From: an uncultured Alphaproteobacteria bacterium
Lineage (GTDB): Bacteria > Pseudomonadota > Alphaproteobacteria > SP197
Reading direction: 5' to 3'
Assembly: GCA_943787175.1 (NCBI GenBank)
Contig: CALSLK010000007.1
Span: 62,001 to 126,000 of the forward strand
Length of the DNA: 64,000 nucleotides
Shown here in pieces: positions 37,518-46,654 of the stretch (positions are counted from its first letter, which is position 1; each line of letters starts with the position of its first letter). The translations under genes and the position numbers were made by a program. The notes below the pieces were generated by a model. It saw only the letters and a program-made list of their open reading frames with translations, did no database searches and was not told the DNA's origin.

Positions 37518-39401
37518 ATGGCAAAACGTCTTTTCAAACTCGATAACAAAAAACCTCATGATTTCGGTGGGCCCGTAGGGCGCCCTTTCGAAGCATTGGA
37601 GGAACTTGCTGATACGATTCCCCTGCACCAGTTGATCGAACGGCATGCGGCAGTTCTGGGTGACAAGCCGGCGGTTGTCACCGTTTCAGCGATACTCTCC
37701 TTTGGCGAACTGATTGCGTCAGCGCACCGGTTTGCGGCCGCATTTCTGCCGGTCATGTCTCGAGAGCCCGGTCTGAAACCGGTCTTTTGCTTGAGTGATG
37801 ACAGCTGCGTTCAGGTTGCTGTCGCCCTCGCATGTTGGCGGCTCGGCCTTGCGCATGCCCCCCTGGATCCAGACATGACCGAGCGGCGCATGGCCGGTAT
37901 TCTCCGTGCTGAACCCGGCGCGATTCTGGTGGGCAGCAGGGATCAGATTTCCGGATTTGATGACAACGTCTCCGGTTTGCACGTGATTGATGCCGACCTT
38001 GATGCAGTCTGTCCGATTGACCCGGTTCCAGACTTTTCCAGCCCCGATGCGGCGGGCTCAATCGTTTTCACCTCCGGCTCGACGGGAGAGCCCAAGGGAA
38101 TTGTTCATGATCAGCGCTCTCTGGCACTGCAGATGGCGGCAAAGGTCAGGAACGGACACCTCAATGACCGTGACTGTGCCGCCTATGTCGGCGCAGTGTT
38201 TGTTGCGGGCTGGCAACGCAATGCCTTGCCGCTGCTGGCGGTCGGCGCTACGGCTCTGTTCCTTGCCCCGAAGACCTCTGCGGAACGAATTCTGGAGTTG
38301 AACCAGTCGCACGGCGTGACCGTGTTTGGCAGCTATGTCGGAACGGCGCGCCTGCTTGCGCGACACGCTCTGGCGGTCAACGCGTTTGCCGGGATCAGAA
38401 TGCTGACCATGTTCGGCGACGCCCTGTCGCTGAAGGATGTCCAGGCAATGCGGGCCATCCTGCCTGAGGATGCGCTCATCTGCTCTTCCTACAGTCAAAG
38501 CGAACATTGGCGCATCTCGTCATGGTTCCTTGATGAAAATCTGTGCCGCAGTGATGAGCGAATCCCCGTCGGTTACACGTCACCTGATTCCCAGGTCGCT
38601 CTGCTTGTCGATGATGAGGACCGAACATCTGGCGACCTGCCAGCCGGAGAAGTGGTCGTCGCCAGCCCCTTGCTTGCCAAGGCAAGCTGGCCGGATCCGA
38701 ATGCTTTCAACGAGCGCCTTGTTGTCGATCCTGATGATTCCACCCGAACGTTCTTTCGCACAGGCGATGTTTTGCGCATACGTGATGACGGCATGCTGGT
38801 CTTTGTCGGGCGGGTCGACAATCAGGTGAAGATTAACGGCTGGCGCATTGAGCCCGAGGAGGTCGAGCGAGCTGCACAACAGCACCCATTGGTCAATTCG
38901 GTTGCATGCCATGCGCGACGGGATGAATCCGGCCGGGCGGAAAGATTGGTTCTTTATGCCGTGCCATATGCAGGCCGTGAACATCTCGCGGCGGACCTGT
39001 TGGATCACCTGAGGCAACGTCTTCCAGAATACATGATTCCCGGAGAGGTCCTTGAAGTCGACGCTTTGCCGATGACGCCGACAGGCAAGGTCGACCGGAT
39101 TGCCCTGGCTGCGAAGGATACGGCGCGCGTGAGCAACGTCGACGAAGAGGCGCCTGCAACGTCACTTCAGGATTTATGGCCTGACACGCGGCAGCGCGCT
39201 GTTGCTGCGCTGATTGCAAAGGAAATGCGCCAGGCCGTCATCAGGCCTGATCAATCTCTGGTCGATGTGTTTGGTGACTCGCTTGAAGCGCTCACGATCG
39301 CGCTGGAGATCGAGAAACAGTTTGGCGTGTCGCTTGATCCCACCGAGTTGCTGACCGACGAGGCGCTGGGTCCAATTGTCGCTCGGGTCTGCGGAGACTA
39401 A
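37518..39401 (+). CDS. Stand-alone NRPS-like adenylation domain with C-terminal carrier domain
   Basis: 627 aa. Adenylation core: IVFTSGSTGEPKGIVHDQRS (A3 loop), FGDALSLKD, SYSQSEHWR in place of the YGxTE motif, FRTGDVLRI, GRVDNQVKINGWRIEPEEVE and the A10 Lys in TPTGKVDRIAL. The final 80 residues are a peptidyl/acyl carrier domain with phosphopantetheine Ser in VFGDSLEALTIAL. No condensation, ketosynthase or thioesterase domain is present. It should activate an acid as an acyl-AMP and load it on its own carrier. The degenerate A5 motif means the substrate cannot be guessed. A strong terminator follows. Confidence 0.9.
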   Translation: MAKRLFKLDNKKPHDFGGPVGRPFEALEELADTIPLHQLIERHAAVLGDKPAVVTVSAILSFGELIASAHRFAAAFLPVMSREPGLKPVFCLSDDSCVQVAVALACWRLGLAHAPLDPDMTERRMAGILRAEPGAILVGSRDQISGFDDNVSGLHVIDADLDAVCPIDPVPDFSSPDAAGSIVFTSGSTGEPKGIVHDQRSLALQMAAKVRNGHLNDRDCAAYVGAVFVAGWQRNALPLLAVGATALFLAPKTSAERILELNQSHGVTVFGSYVGTARLLARHALAVNAFAGIRMLTMFGDALSLKDVQAMRAILPEDALICSSYSQSEHWRISSWFLDENLCRSDERIPVGYTSPDSQVALLVDDEDRTSGDLPAGEVVVASPLLAKASWPDPNAFNERLVVDPDDSTRTFFRTGDVLRIRDDGMLVFVGRVDNQVKINGWRIEPEEVERAAQQHPLVNSVACHARRDESGRAERLVLYAVPYAGREHLAADLLDHLRQRLPEYMIPGEVLEVDALPMTPTGKVDRIALAAKDTARVSNVDEEAPATSLQDLWPDTRQRAVAALIAKEMRQAVIRPDQSLVDVFGDSLEALTIALEIEKQFGVSLDPTELLTDEALGPIVARVCGD

Positions 39402-39408
39402 ATCGGAA

Positions 39409-39454
39409 GCCCGCGCCTGGCGTGAAACGGACGTGCTTCAGGCCAGGCGCGGGC
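39409..39454 (+). terminator. Strong hairpin after the adenylation-carrier gene
   Basis: GCCCGCGCCTGGC (39409-39421) and its exact reverse complement GCCAGGCGCGGGC (39442-39454) form a 13 bp GC stem with a 20-base loop, 8 bp after the stop codon. No good T-run follows, but the site also ends the convergent small membrane-protein gene, so bidirectional termination is plausible. Confidence 0.7.
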
Positions 39455-39475
39455 AGTTCTGATGGAAGACCCGGC

Positions 39476-39709
39476 TCAGCTTGCCAGACGCGTTGGCTCG
39501 ACAATCTGCGATTGGTTCGCGGCGGTAGGAGCCACAGCGTTACGCTGAATTGCAGCCTCGGAACTTTCAGATCTGGCCTTTGCTTTGGCGATGAGGCCTG
39601 CCTCTTGGGCAGTCTTGTTCATGCGGCGCGCCTTGATCATGCGTCCAAATTCCATACCGACGACAAGAATGACGCCGCCGATATAGGCAAAGAGAAACTG
39701 TTCAAGCAT
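39476..39709 (-). CDS. Small single-pass membrane protein of unknown function
   Basis: 77 aa from the ATG at 39707-39709. One N-terminal transmembrane helix (LEQFLFAYIGGVILVVGMEF) followed by a basic patch (GRMIKARRMNK) and an Ala/Gln-rich soluble tail, giving an N-out, C-in arrangement by the positive-inside rule. No named family. It is convergent with the adenylation-carrier gene and separated from DUF309 by a 285 bp gap in which I see no gene. Confidence 0.5.
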   Translation of the reverse strand: MLEQFLFAYIGGVILVVGMEFGRMIKARRMNKTAQEAGLIAKAKARSESSEAAIQRNAVAPTAANQSQIVEPTRLAS

Positions 39710-39994
39710 GGTCGTTGTCCTTGGACATCCTGGTGGTAGAGCCACCGTGTTGGTTGGTTACTCAACAGATGAGCAAGGCGTGTGCCAGAATCCCTCGATG
39801 TGCATTCCGTTAACGAATGTGTGATTGGGCGCACATCTGGCGCCTGATGAGGCCGCATTCCAGGCCGTTCAGGAGGCTTCAGGACATCCGTGAACGCCTT
39901 TTGACGCCGGATGTCGCCAGATGCGGCGGTTGACTAGCTTGCGATTGTTCTGATTTGGACCACCTGAATCCTGTGCCGGGATTCGAGATATCGG
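39710..39994. other. Gene-free stretch of 285 bp
   Basis: No coding frame of convincing composition is visible. It holds the promoter area of the small membrane protein and the 3' flank of DUF309. No clear hairpin or repeat is found. Confidence 0.5.
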
Positions 39995-40567
39995 TCAATC
40001 CGGCCTGGACATCACCAAAAGGGTCTCAAGACAAGGGTTTGAACCCTTCCAGGTGACATCCCAGGGCTCGTTTCCCTGTAACAAGCGCCCGGCAAGCGCA
40101 GCCAGGCCGTCAGGCTGGGGCCCGCCGCTCAGACTTTCGATCCCGGGGTGCTGTTGGCTGAGGCGTTCAAAAACCTCCTGACACCAGCCTGCATGGGCCA
40201 TAACGCCTGCAGGCTGTTCAATCCTGTGTTTCAGCGCTGCGGCGGCCAGACGGATAAGGCCCTGAAGATAGAGCCTGTGCGGGCTTCCGCGGCGCTCTAC
40301 CTGCCAGGGTTCCTCCCATGCCTCATGGGCTTCCCAGAAGTACCCATGGTTGAAAAGATCTACGCCATGGCAAAGGGCAAGGTTGAGCGCCCTTCCAGAC
40401 ATGGGCCCGCCTTTGGGTGGCCACGTCGCCCCATCGGCCTCGTGTCTGCCTGGATGGGGCGTTTCTCCGGGAACATAGGCGGTCTCGGGAAAGGTCAGAT
40501 CGGGAGCGTGGCGATGACGTTCGTGCAAAGCTCTTGCCAAGGTGTGAAACAGATCACATAATAGCAT
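39995..40567 (-). CDS. DUF309 domain-containing protein
   Basis: 190 aa from the ATG at 40565-40567; a longer in-frame stretch upstream has no family similarity. Family marks: LTFPETAYVPGETPHPGRH near the N-terminus and GVDLFNHGYFWEAHEAWEEP, the conserved His/Glu-containing helix thought to bind metal, followed by LYLQGLIRLAAAALKH. Function undetermined; the core is a small helical domain. Divergent from the cyclase gene across 217 bp. Confidence 0.82.
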   Translation of the reverse strand: MLLCDLFHTLARALHERHRHAPDLTFPETAYVPGETPHPGRHEADGATWPPKGGPMSGRALNLALCHGVDLFNHGYFWEAHEAWEEPWQVERRGSPHRLYLQGLIRLAAAALKHRIEQPAGVMAHAGWCQEVFERLSQQHPGIESLSGGPQPDGLAALAGRLLQGNEPWDVTWKGSNPCLETLLVMSRPD

Positions 40568-40784
40568 CAACACGGCCAAGTTGTGCTGTGGGATGTCTGC
40601 AGGTTTTTGAGCGCTACATTGTCCCCTTGGGGGGAACGGGATTGCTGGGATGCGTTTGCGCGTTGTTCCACATGATCGGTTGTAATGATGGGGAGGGGCC
40701 TGTGAATCAGTTCGCAGCTCCATACTGCTCGATATATCTGTTGGGACGTGACGTTCTTCCAACATTGTTGCGCGCTTCTGATCC

Positions 40785-43682
40785 GTGGATACGGTCATGA
40801 ACGCAACGATTCATCGTATGGAAGATTCCTTGCCCAGTCTTGATGGCGAACGCAAGGTCGTCTCGGTCCTGTTTCCCGACATTGTCCGGTCTTCGGATAT
40901 GGTTGCGGGCAAGGACCCTGAAGACGCGAACGATCATCTGCTTCCTGTTCTCCAGACCATGATTGATGCGGTGCACCGTTTCGGCGGCACCGTGAACCAG
41001 ATTCTTGGCGACGGCATCATGGCTGTCTTCGGCGCTCCCATGGCGCAGGAAGATCACGCCGCACGTGCCTCGCTGGCCGCGCACGCCATGCAACAGGCTG
41101 CAGGACGCTTGCTGGCGCGTCATCCCGACCCCGTGGTGCGCAATCAGGCAATTCGTGTGGGCATCAGTTCCGGCGAAGTTGTTGCGCAGGTCATGCGTGG
41201 CGATCTTCATACCGAGTACCGCATCGTGGGCGAGGCGGTTTACCGCGCGGCCAGGCTGGAAAAGGCTGCGCCCGCCGGTGCCGTGTTGTTGTGTGCCGAT
41301 ACGCTGTCCCTTGCTGGTGATGCCGTCGATGCGCATTCGACCGGTGATGTGGATTTCTCCGAGGACGAAGCAGGCATTGCAGCGTTTCGTCTGCTGGGCG
41401 TGGGGCGCCGTCGCTCACATGTCGAGGCACGTCAGCTCATTGATGTGCCGGGCTTTGTCGGGCGGGACGATGACCTTGAGTTCCTGCAGGGACTGCTGAC
41501 GAACGTGACGGGCGGCTTTGGTGAGACCGTTGTGCTGTCTGGTGATGCAGGAGTTGGCAAGACGCGCGTCATCAACGAATTTCTGGGCCAGATCGACGAG
41601 CGCTCCTACTGCGTGATCAATTGCAATCTTCATCCTCTGGGCGTTGGCCGGAGCAGCAATGCGCTTGACCGGCTGGCACGGCAGGCCCTGGCTGGCACGG
41701 TTGCCGACATGCGGTCCGTGGTTGCCAGATTGCGCGAACTTGGCATCGAAGACTCGATGAGCGTCCATGCGGTTCTGGAACTGCTGGGTCTCTCGCGTGG
41801 CGATGCGCTCTGGCAGGAGGCTGCTCCGGCAGAGCGCCTCCGCGTGACCCTGGATGCCGTCAGCCGACTGGTCCTGGCCATGGCCAAGGATCGCCCGGTG
41901 GTTCTGGTACTGGAAGATTTCCATTGGTCTGATTCGCGCACCCGTGCTCTGGCACAGGAGCTCTCGGCGCGTTCAGGTTCAGCCGCACTGATGTTGATCG
42001 TGACGTCACGTACCTGGCAGAAAGCGCCCTGGTCGTCGTGGTCGCGCGTGGTAGAGCGGCACTTGTCGCCTCTGGCACCTGATGCCACGGCACTTCTGGT
42101 CGAGCAGTTGCTGGGCACGTCACGCGAGTTGCGCCGCCTTAAAGACCGCCTTGTCGAACTGACCCAGGGCGTGCCTCTGTTCGTGATTGAATGCGTTCGC
42201 AGCCTGCGCCAGTCCGCTACGCTGACAGGCCCCATTGGCGCGTGCAGTCTGACGATTCCGGTGGCCGAAATTCAGATACCGGCTTCCGTGCATGCGCTGC
42301 TTGCTTCGCGCATTGACCGTCTTCCTGCCGGCGACCGCTACATCCTGCTGTGTGCCGGGGTCATCGGCATCCGCTTTGATGTTTCGCTTCTGCAGGATCT
42401 AACCGGTCGCCAGTCTCATGATCTGCTGGTGCATCTCAACCGCCTGGAAACTGCCGGCTTCATCCAACGCACCCGCGTCGTGCCAAATCTGGAGTTCAGT
42501 TTCCAGCATGCGCTGGTTCAGGATGTTGCCTATCAAACCCTCTTGAAGAGCATGCGCCGCGACCTGCATGATCGATTGCTGGGCGCGCTCGAGCAGCGCC
42601 GCGACAGCGACCTTGCCGGTCGCATCGAACTGCTGGCGACGCACGCTCACCGTGCGCAGAATTGGCCCAAGGCCTTCGTCTATGGACGTCGTGCCGGTCG
42701 CGAGATGATTGCGGCCTCGCGCAATGTGGAAGCGGTCGAGACATTCGAGCGCAGCCTTACCTGCCTTGATCAATTTCAGGACACCCGGCGAAATCAGGAA
42801 CGCCGGGTCGATCTGTATCTCGACCTGATTCAGGGCCTTTTCCCGCTGGCTGACCATGATCGCGTCGATTTTTATCTTGATGCAGGAACCCAAATTGCCG
42901 AGCGCATTTCGGACGAACGCCGTATGGCTCACCTGGAATCATACCGAAGCCTCTATTTCTGGGGCGTTGGCAAGATGGTCCAGGCCATTTCGACTGGACG
43001 CTCTGCCCTCAAGCATGCGCGGCATCTGCGGGATCGCGATCTTGAAATTCACGTTTCAAGCAGGCTTGGTGCAGCACTGATTGATCGCGGTGATTTTGAA
43101 AGTGCCTGCAAGATGTTGCGGACAGCGATCGAACTGATCCCCACAGATGCGCATCATCGCCGTTATGGCCTGTTGAATGTGGCGTCGGTCAGTAACAGAG
43201 CGGCCCTGGCGCGCAGCCTTTCGGAGATCGGAGCGTTCCGCGAAGCCGTCCAGGTCGGTGACGAAGCGGTACAGATCGCTGACGAGGTGGGTCATCCCTT
43301 CAGTCAGGTCTATGCCAACCTCTGGATGGGCAATACGCTGATCAAGAGTGCGGACTATGCTCGCGCCATTCCTCCGTTGGAACGTTGTGTGCATATGACC
43401 GAAAGCCCCGGCCTCAATCTGTTGCGGCCCAGGAGCATGAGTTCGTTGGGCTATGCCTACTTCTCCTCTGGCCAGCAGGAGAAGGGTCTGGCGCTTCTGC
43501 AACAAGCCGTCGATGAGGCGGAACGTGATTCGATTGTCTGGAATATTGCGCAGCAATACGCATGGCTTGCCGAAGCCCTGATGCAGACAGGTGATTTAGA
43601 GGCCGCGTTCAAGGTCGCGACCAAGGCGTTGGAAGTCTCGGTCAACTCTGGCGAGAAGGCCTCCGAAGCCGGTGCATTGTAG
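40785..43682 (+). CDS. Adenylate/guanylate cyclase - AAA ATPase - TPR regulator (interrupted by amber codon)
   Basis: 965 aa to the TAG at 43680-43682. Domain order: class III cyclase (about 18-190; metal-binding Asp in VLFPDIVRS and GDGIMAVFGAP), then a large P-loop ATPase (about 215-520; Walker A LSGDAGVGKTRVINEF, Walker B PVVLVLEDFHWSD), then TPR-like helical repeats. Proteins with this layout are signal-integrating regulators. Translation is halted 97 codons before the natural end, with the frame continuing unchanged. Either nonsense mutation, read-through or sequence error. ATG at 40797 is an alternative start. Confidence 0.88.
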   Translation: MDTVMNATIHRMEDSLPSLDGERKVVSVLFPDIVRSSDMVAGKDPEDANDHLLPVLQTMIDAVHRFGGTVNQILGDGIMAVFGAPMAQEDHAARASLAAHAMQQAAGRLLARHPDPVVRNQAIRVGISSGEVVAQVMRGDLHTEYRIVGEAVYRAARLEKAAPAGAVLLCADTLSLAGDAVDAHSTGDVDFSEDEAGIAAFRLLGVGRRRSHVEARQLIDVPGFVGRDDDLEFLQGLLTNVTGGFGETVVLSGDAGVGKTRVINEFLGQIDERSYCVINCNLHPLGVGRSSNALDRLARQALAGTVADMRSVVARLRELGIEDSMSVHAVLELLGLSRGDALWQEAAPAERLRVTLDAVSRLVLAMAKDRPVVLVLEDFHWSDSRTRALAQELSARSGSAALMLIVTSRTWQKAPWSSWSRVVERHLSPLAPDATALLVEQLLGTSRELRRLKDRLVELTQGVPLFVIECVRSLRQSATLTGPIGACSLTIPVAEIQIPASVHALLASRIDRLPAGDRYILLCAGVIGIRFDVSLLQDLTGRQSHDLLVHLNRLETAGFIQRTRVVPNLEFSFQHALVQDVAYQTLLKSMRRDLHDRLLGALEQRRDSDLAGRIELLATHAHRAQNWPKAFVYGRRAGREMIAASRNVEAVETFERSLTCLDQFQDTRRNQERRVDLYLDLIQGLFPLADHDRVDFYLDAGTQIAERISDERRMAHLESYRSLYFWGVGKMVQAISTGRSALKHARHLRDRDLEIHVSSRLGAALIDRGDFESACKMLRTAIELIPTDAHHRRYGLLNVASVSNRAALARSLSEIGAFREAVQVGDEAVQIADEVGHPFSQVYANLWMGNTLIKSADYARAIPPLERCVHMTESPGLNLLRPRSMSSLGYAYFSSGQQEKGLALLQQAVDEAERDSIVWNIAQQYAWLAEALMQTGDLEAAFKVATKALEVSVNSGEKASEAGAL

Positions 43683-43973
43683 CTTTTGGGCGAGGTTCAC
43701 AGGCGCAGGGACGCCACTCCGGCACCGCTCGCACATCGTTATCTGACCAAGGCATGGGATATCGCCAATGCCCACCGGATGCGTCCCTTGCAAGGGCACT
43801 GTCACCGCAGCCTTGCCGACTATTTCATGACCCTGAAGGCGCCCAAGAAGGCCGAAGGTGAGCTTGAAAAGGCACGTTCTGTTTTTGCAAACTGTGACAT
43901 GCCCCGATTCCTGGAACTGGTAGGGCACGACGCCAGACTGTTCGAAACTGCGGACGGTTTGCGTATCCACTGA
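43683..43973 (+). pseudogene. In-frame C-terminal continuation of the cyclase/TPR gene beyond TAG
   Basis: Same frame as the upstream 965 codons. LLGEVHRRRDATPAPLAHRY and MRPLQGHCHRSLADYFMTL are the usual closing TPR repeats of this protein type, ending at TGA 43971-43973. In homologues the residue at the TAG would be a normal one between GAL and LLGE. Together the two parts make about 1062 aa. Confidence 0.85.
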
Positions 43974-44025
43974 TCCCAACCTGAGGGTGGAGACCCGGCT
44001 CGCTGATGTGAGCCGCTTCACAGAC

Positions 44026-44089
44026 GTGTCCGTCGTCAGAACATTTGGGACGCGTGAGCTCGTTTTCTAATTGAGTATCTGGCTCATCT
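44026..44089 (+). repeat. Left inverted repeat of the outer element
   Basis: Reads inward GTGTCCGTCGTCAG, then TTTGGGAC, GTTTTC and TCTGGCTCATC. Pairs with 46655-46718 in inverted orientation at about 70% identity by eye. Directly followed by the inner element's first base. Confidence 0.75.
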
Positions 44090-44145
44090 TGAATAGCCCC
44101 GAGATTGGTAGACACCTTCTTCCCTAAATTTGAGGCAAGGAGGCC

Positions 44146-44415
44146 ATGATGAGCAAAAGTAATTTCAGCGACGATTTCAAACGCGACGCGGTAGCGCAAA
44201 TCACCGAGCGGGGTTATCCGGTTTCGGAGGTTTCGCAGCGCCTGGGCGTAAGCCCGCATTCGCTCTACGCGTGGAAGAAGAAGTTCTCGGCGCCGTCCGG
44301 CGGTGACGACAGGGATGCCGAGATCCGTCGGTTGAAGCGCGAGCTGACGAGGGTGACCGAGGAACGCGACATCCTAAAAAAAGCCACCGCGTATTTCGCC
44401 AGGGATGCAAAGTGA
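44146..44415 (+). CDS. IS3-family transposase OrfA (inner element)
   Basis: 89 aa. Helix-turn-helix DNA-binding protein of the HTH_Tnp_1 type: FKRDAVAQITERGYPVSEVS and RLGVSPHSLYAWKKKF, followed by a leucine-zipper-like helix (REIRRLKRELTRVTEERDIL region). It binds the terminal repeats. Overlaps orfB; the stop TGA at 44413-44415 is embedded in GTGA. Confidence 0.92.
   Translation: MMSKSNFSDDFKRDAVAQITERGYPVSEVSQRLGVSPHSLYAWKKKFSAPSGGDDRDAEIRRLKRELTRVTEERDILKKATAYFARDAK
44376..44383 (+). promoter_or_regulatory. Programmed -1 frameshift slippery site (A7G)
   Basis: AAAAAAAG near the end of orfA, in the frame arrangement needed for a -1 slip into orfB, the usual way IS3 elements make the OrfAB transposase. 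Confidence 0.85.
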
Positions 44416-45287
44416 GATACGCGTTCGTTGCCGAGCATCGCCCGGTGTTTCCGGTGCGTGCGATGTGTCGCTGTCTGCGCATCCACCCCAGCGGCTTCTA
44501 CGCCTGGCTCAGGAACCCGCTGAGCAAGCGGGCCCGGGAAGACGCGCGCCAGACCGAGCTGATCCGGAAGGCCTGGAAGGAGAGCGGCAAGGTGTATGGA
44601 TATCGCAAGCTACATGATGACCTGCTGGATCAGGGTGAGACGTGCTGCCCGAACCGTGTCGCCCGCCTTGCGAGGCAGGCGGACATCAAGGCCCAGATCA
44701 GCTACAGGCGCCGGCCTGGCGTTTATGGCGGCAAGCCGTCCGTGGTCGTCGATAACACGCTGGACCGGCAGTTCGACGTGGAGGACCCGGACAAGGTCTG
44801 GGTGACGGACATCACCTACATCAGGACCCTTGAAGGCTTTGCCTATCTGGCTGTCGTGATCGACCTCTACTCCCGTCGTGTCGTTGGCTGGTCCATCCAG
44901 AGCCGCCAGACGACGGACGTTGTCCTGCAGGCGCTGTTGATGGCGGTGTGGCGCAGAAAGCCGAAGAACAGGGTGCTGATCCACTCGGACCAGGGTTCCC
45001 AGTTCACCAGCCGGGACTGGGCGTCATTCCTCAGGGCGCACAATCTGGAGCATTCGATGAGCCGGCGCGGCAACTGTCACGACAACGCTGTCGCGGAGAG
45101 CTTCTTCAATCTGCTCAAACGTGAACGGATAAGGCGCAGGACCTATAAAACCCGAGCCGATGCCAGGCAGGATGTGTTCGACTACATTGAGATGTTCTAC
45201 AATCCCCAACGAAAGCATACGAAGAACGGGATGCTGTCGCCCGTTGAGTTCGAACGGCAGCAGAAAACGATAACCGAAGGCGTCTAG
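44412..45287 (+). CDS. IS3-family transposase OrfB with DDE catalytic core (inner element)
   Basis: 291 aa, -1 frame relative to orfA; GTG at 44412 is the first in-frame start, though the active product is probably an OrfAB fusion. Catalytic triad visible: Asp in WVTDITYIRT, Asp in LIHSDQGSQFTS, Glu in NAVAESFFNLLKRERI, with the D-x35-E spacing of rve integrases. HTH_21 region at the N-terminus (GKVYGYRKLHDDL). Intact. Confidence 0.95.
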   Translation: MRYAFVAEHRPVFPVRAMCRCLRIHPSGFYAWLRNPLSKRAREDARQTELIRKAWKESGKVYGYRKLHDDLLDQGETCCPNRVARLARQADIKAQISYRRRPGVYGGKPSVVVDNTLDRQFDVEDPDKVWVTDITYIRTLEGFAYLAVVIDLYSRRVVGWSIQSRQTTDVVLQALLMAVWRRKPKNRVLIHSDQGSQFTSRDWASFLRAHNLEHSMSRRGNCHDNAVAESFFNLLKRERIRRRTYKTRADARQDVFDYIEMFYNPQRKHTKNGMLSPVEFERQQKTITEGV

Positions 45288-45302
45288 AAAACTAGGGGCT
45301 AT

Positions 45303-46259
45303 TCAGTTCAAGCGGCGGGTTTGGATGGTGAGTTTTTTGATCTTTTCCCTCTTTTCGATGATGGCTGTGTGGCGCCCGAAGTAAGCATCCGATGGTGTGA
45401 CGTTGCCAATGCTCTCGTGGTAGCGATGGTTGTTGTAATAATCCACGAAGGTGCCGATCTGGTTTTCGAGATCGCCCTGCAGATAGTAGTTTTCCAGCAA
45501 GATCCGGTTCTTGAGCGTCTGATGCCAACGCTCGATCTTACCCTGGGTCTGCGGGTGATAGGGTGCACCGCGAACGTGCTCCATACCCTGGCCTTCAAGC
45601 CATTCGGCCAGATCGCCGGATATATAGGACGAACCATTATCGCTGAGCAGCCGGGGTTTATGGATGACCTCGGCCTGGTCGCAGCCTGATGCTTCCAACG
45701 CGAGTTCCAGTGTCTGGGTCACATCGCCCGCCTTCATGGTGGTGCACAGCTTCCAGGCGATGATGTAGCGCGAGTAGTCGTCGAGAATGGTCGACAGATA
45801 GAACCATCCCCATCCGATGACCTTGAAGTAGGTGAAGTCGGTCTGCCAGAGCTGGTTCGGAGCTGAGGTCTTGTCCTTGAACTCATTCGCTGCCTTGATG
45901 ACGATGAAGGCCGGGCTGGTGATCAGGTCGTGGGCCTTGAGCAGCCGGTAGACAGACGCTTCTGAGACAAAATAGCGTCTCGTGTCAGTGAACCTCACGG
46001 CCAGTTCCCTGGACGATAGTTCCGGCTCATCCAGGGCCATCTCCACGATCTGCTGGCGCACATCGTCGGGGATGCGGTTCCACACCCGACCGGGGCCACT
46101 GGTGCGGTCATCAAGGCCGCCTCCACCTCGATACCGGTCGTACCACCGGTAAAACGTCGTGCTCGGGATGCCCAGCTTATCCAACGTCCGCCGGACCGGT
46201 AGATGAGAGCCTTCGACCAGCCTGATGATTTCCAGTTTCTCAGATGCGGGATATCTCAT
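45303..46259 (-). CDS. IS3-family transposase, DDE protein (outer element)
   Basis: 318 aa. N-terminal HTH (SHLPVRRTLDKLGIPSTTFY) and rve core with Asp in WQTDFTYFKVIG, Asp in RLLSDNGSSYIS and Glu in GKIERWHQTLKNR. The ATG overlaps the partner orf by ATGA (46256-46259). The TGA stop comes from the inner element; removing the inner element would extend the protein by one codon before TGA, so little is lost. Confidence 0.92.
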   Translation of the reverse strand: MRYPASEKLEIIRLVEGSHLPVRRTLDKLGIPSTTFYRWYDRYRGGGGLDDRTSGPGRVWNRIPDDVRQQIVEMALDEPELSSRELAVRFTDTRRYFVSEASVYRLLKAHDLITSPAFIVIKAANEFKDKTSAPNQLWQTDFTYFKVIGWGWFYLSTILDDYSRYIIAWKLCTTMKAGDVTQTLELALEASGCDQAEVIHKPRLLSDNGSSYISGDLAEWLEGQGMEHVRGAPYHPQTQGKIERWHQTLKNRILLENYYLQGDLENQIGTFVDYYNNHRYHESIGNVTPSDAYFGRHTAIIEKREKIKKLTIQTRRLN

Positions 46260-46630
46260 TCCTCGTCTCCCCCATCCCCGATCATGCTTTTTTTGAGTAA
46301 CCGGTTCTCCAGTATCTGTTCGGCCAGCGCCTCCTTGAGATCGCGGGCTTCGACACGCAGTGTCTTAACCTCGGGACTGCTGGCCTGACGCGCCGTGTCG
46401 CCGGCAAGGCGCTTCTTGCCAGCCTCCAGGAACTCCTTGGACCAACTGTAATAAAGACCCTCGGCGATGCCTTCATGGCGACATAAAGCCGCGATGCTCT
46501 CCTCGCCGCGCAGGCCCGATAACACAATCCGGATCTTCTCCTCAGCCGAATAACGCTTGCGCGTCTTGCGCCGAATGTCGCGGATGGCCTGTTCTGCCGG
46601 GTCGCTCTTGCTCATGGTTTTCTGCCTCAT
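46256..46630 (-). CDS. IS3-family transposase OrfA (outer element)
   Basis: 124 aa. HTH_Tnp_1-like: KRYSAEEKIRIVLSGLRGEE and ALCRHEGIAEGLYYSWSKEF, followed by a leucine-rich coiled-coil (LKEALAEQILENRLLKKSM). Translated first in the outer element's operon, upstream of the DDE gene. Confidence 0.9.
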   Translation of the reverse strand: MRQKTMSKSDPAEQAIRDIRRKTRKRYSAEEKIRIVLSGLRGEESIAALCRHEGIAEGLYYSWSKEFLEAGKKRLAGDTARQASSPEVKTLRVEARDLKEALAEQILENRLLKKSMIGDGGDEE

Positions 46631-46654
46631 CTTCGTTCCCTACGGTCACTGCGA

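Larger units (their letters stand above)
44090..45305 (+). mobile_element. Inner IS3-family insertion sequence, 1216 bp
   Basis: Terminal repeats TGAATAGCCCC (left) and GGGGCTATTCA (right) match exactly for 11 bp and extend imperfectly to about 30 bp (TAGAC and CCTTC shared). Carries orfA and orfB overlapping in the -1 frame with an A7G slippery run, as expected for IS3 family. No target-site duplication is evident: ATCT precedes and GTTC follows. It sits one codon from the end of the outer element's orfB, whose stop codon is provided by the inner element's TGA. Confidence 0.9.

Noticed and set aside
44090..45305. Target-site duplication of the inner IS
   Set aside because: The 4 bases on each side (ATCT and GTTC) do not match, and shifting the ends by a base does not help.
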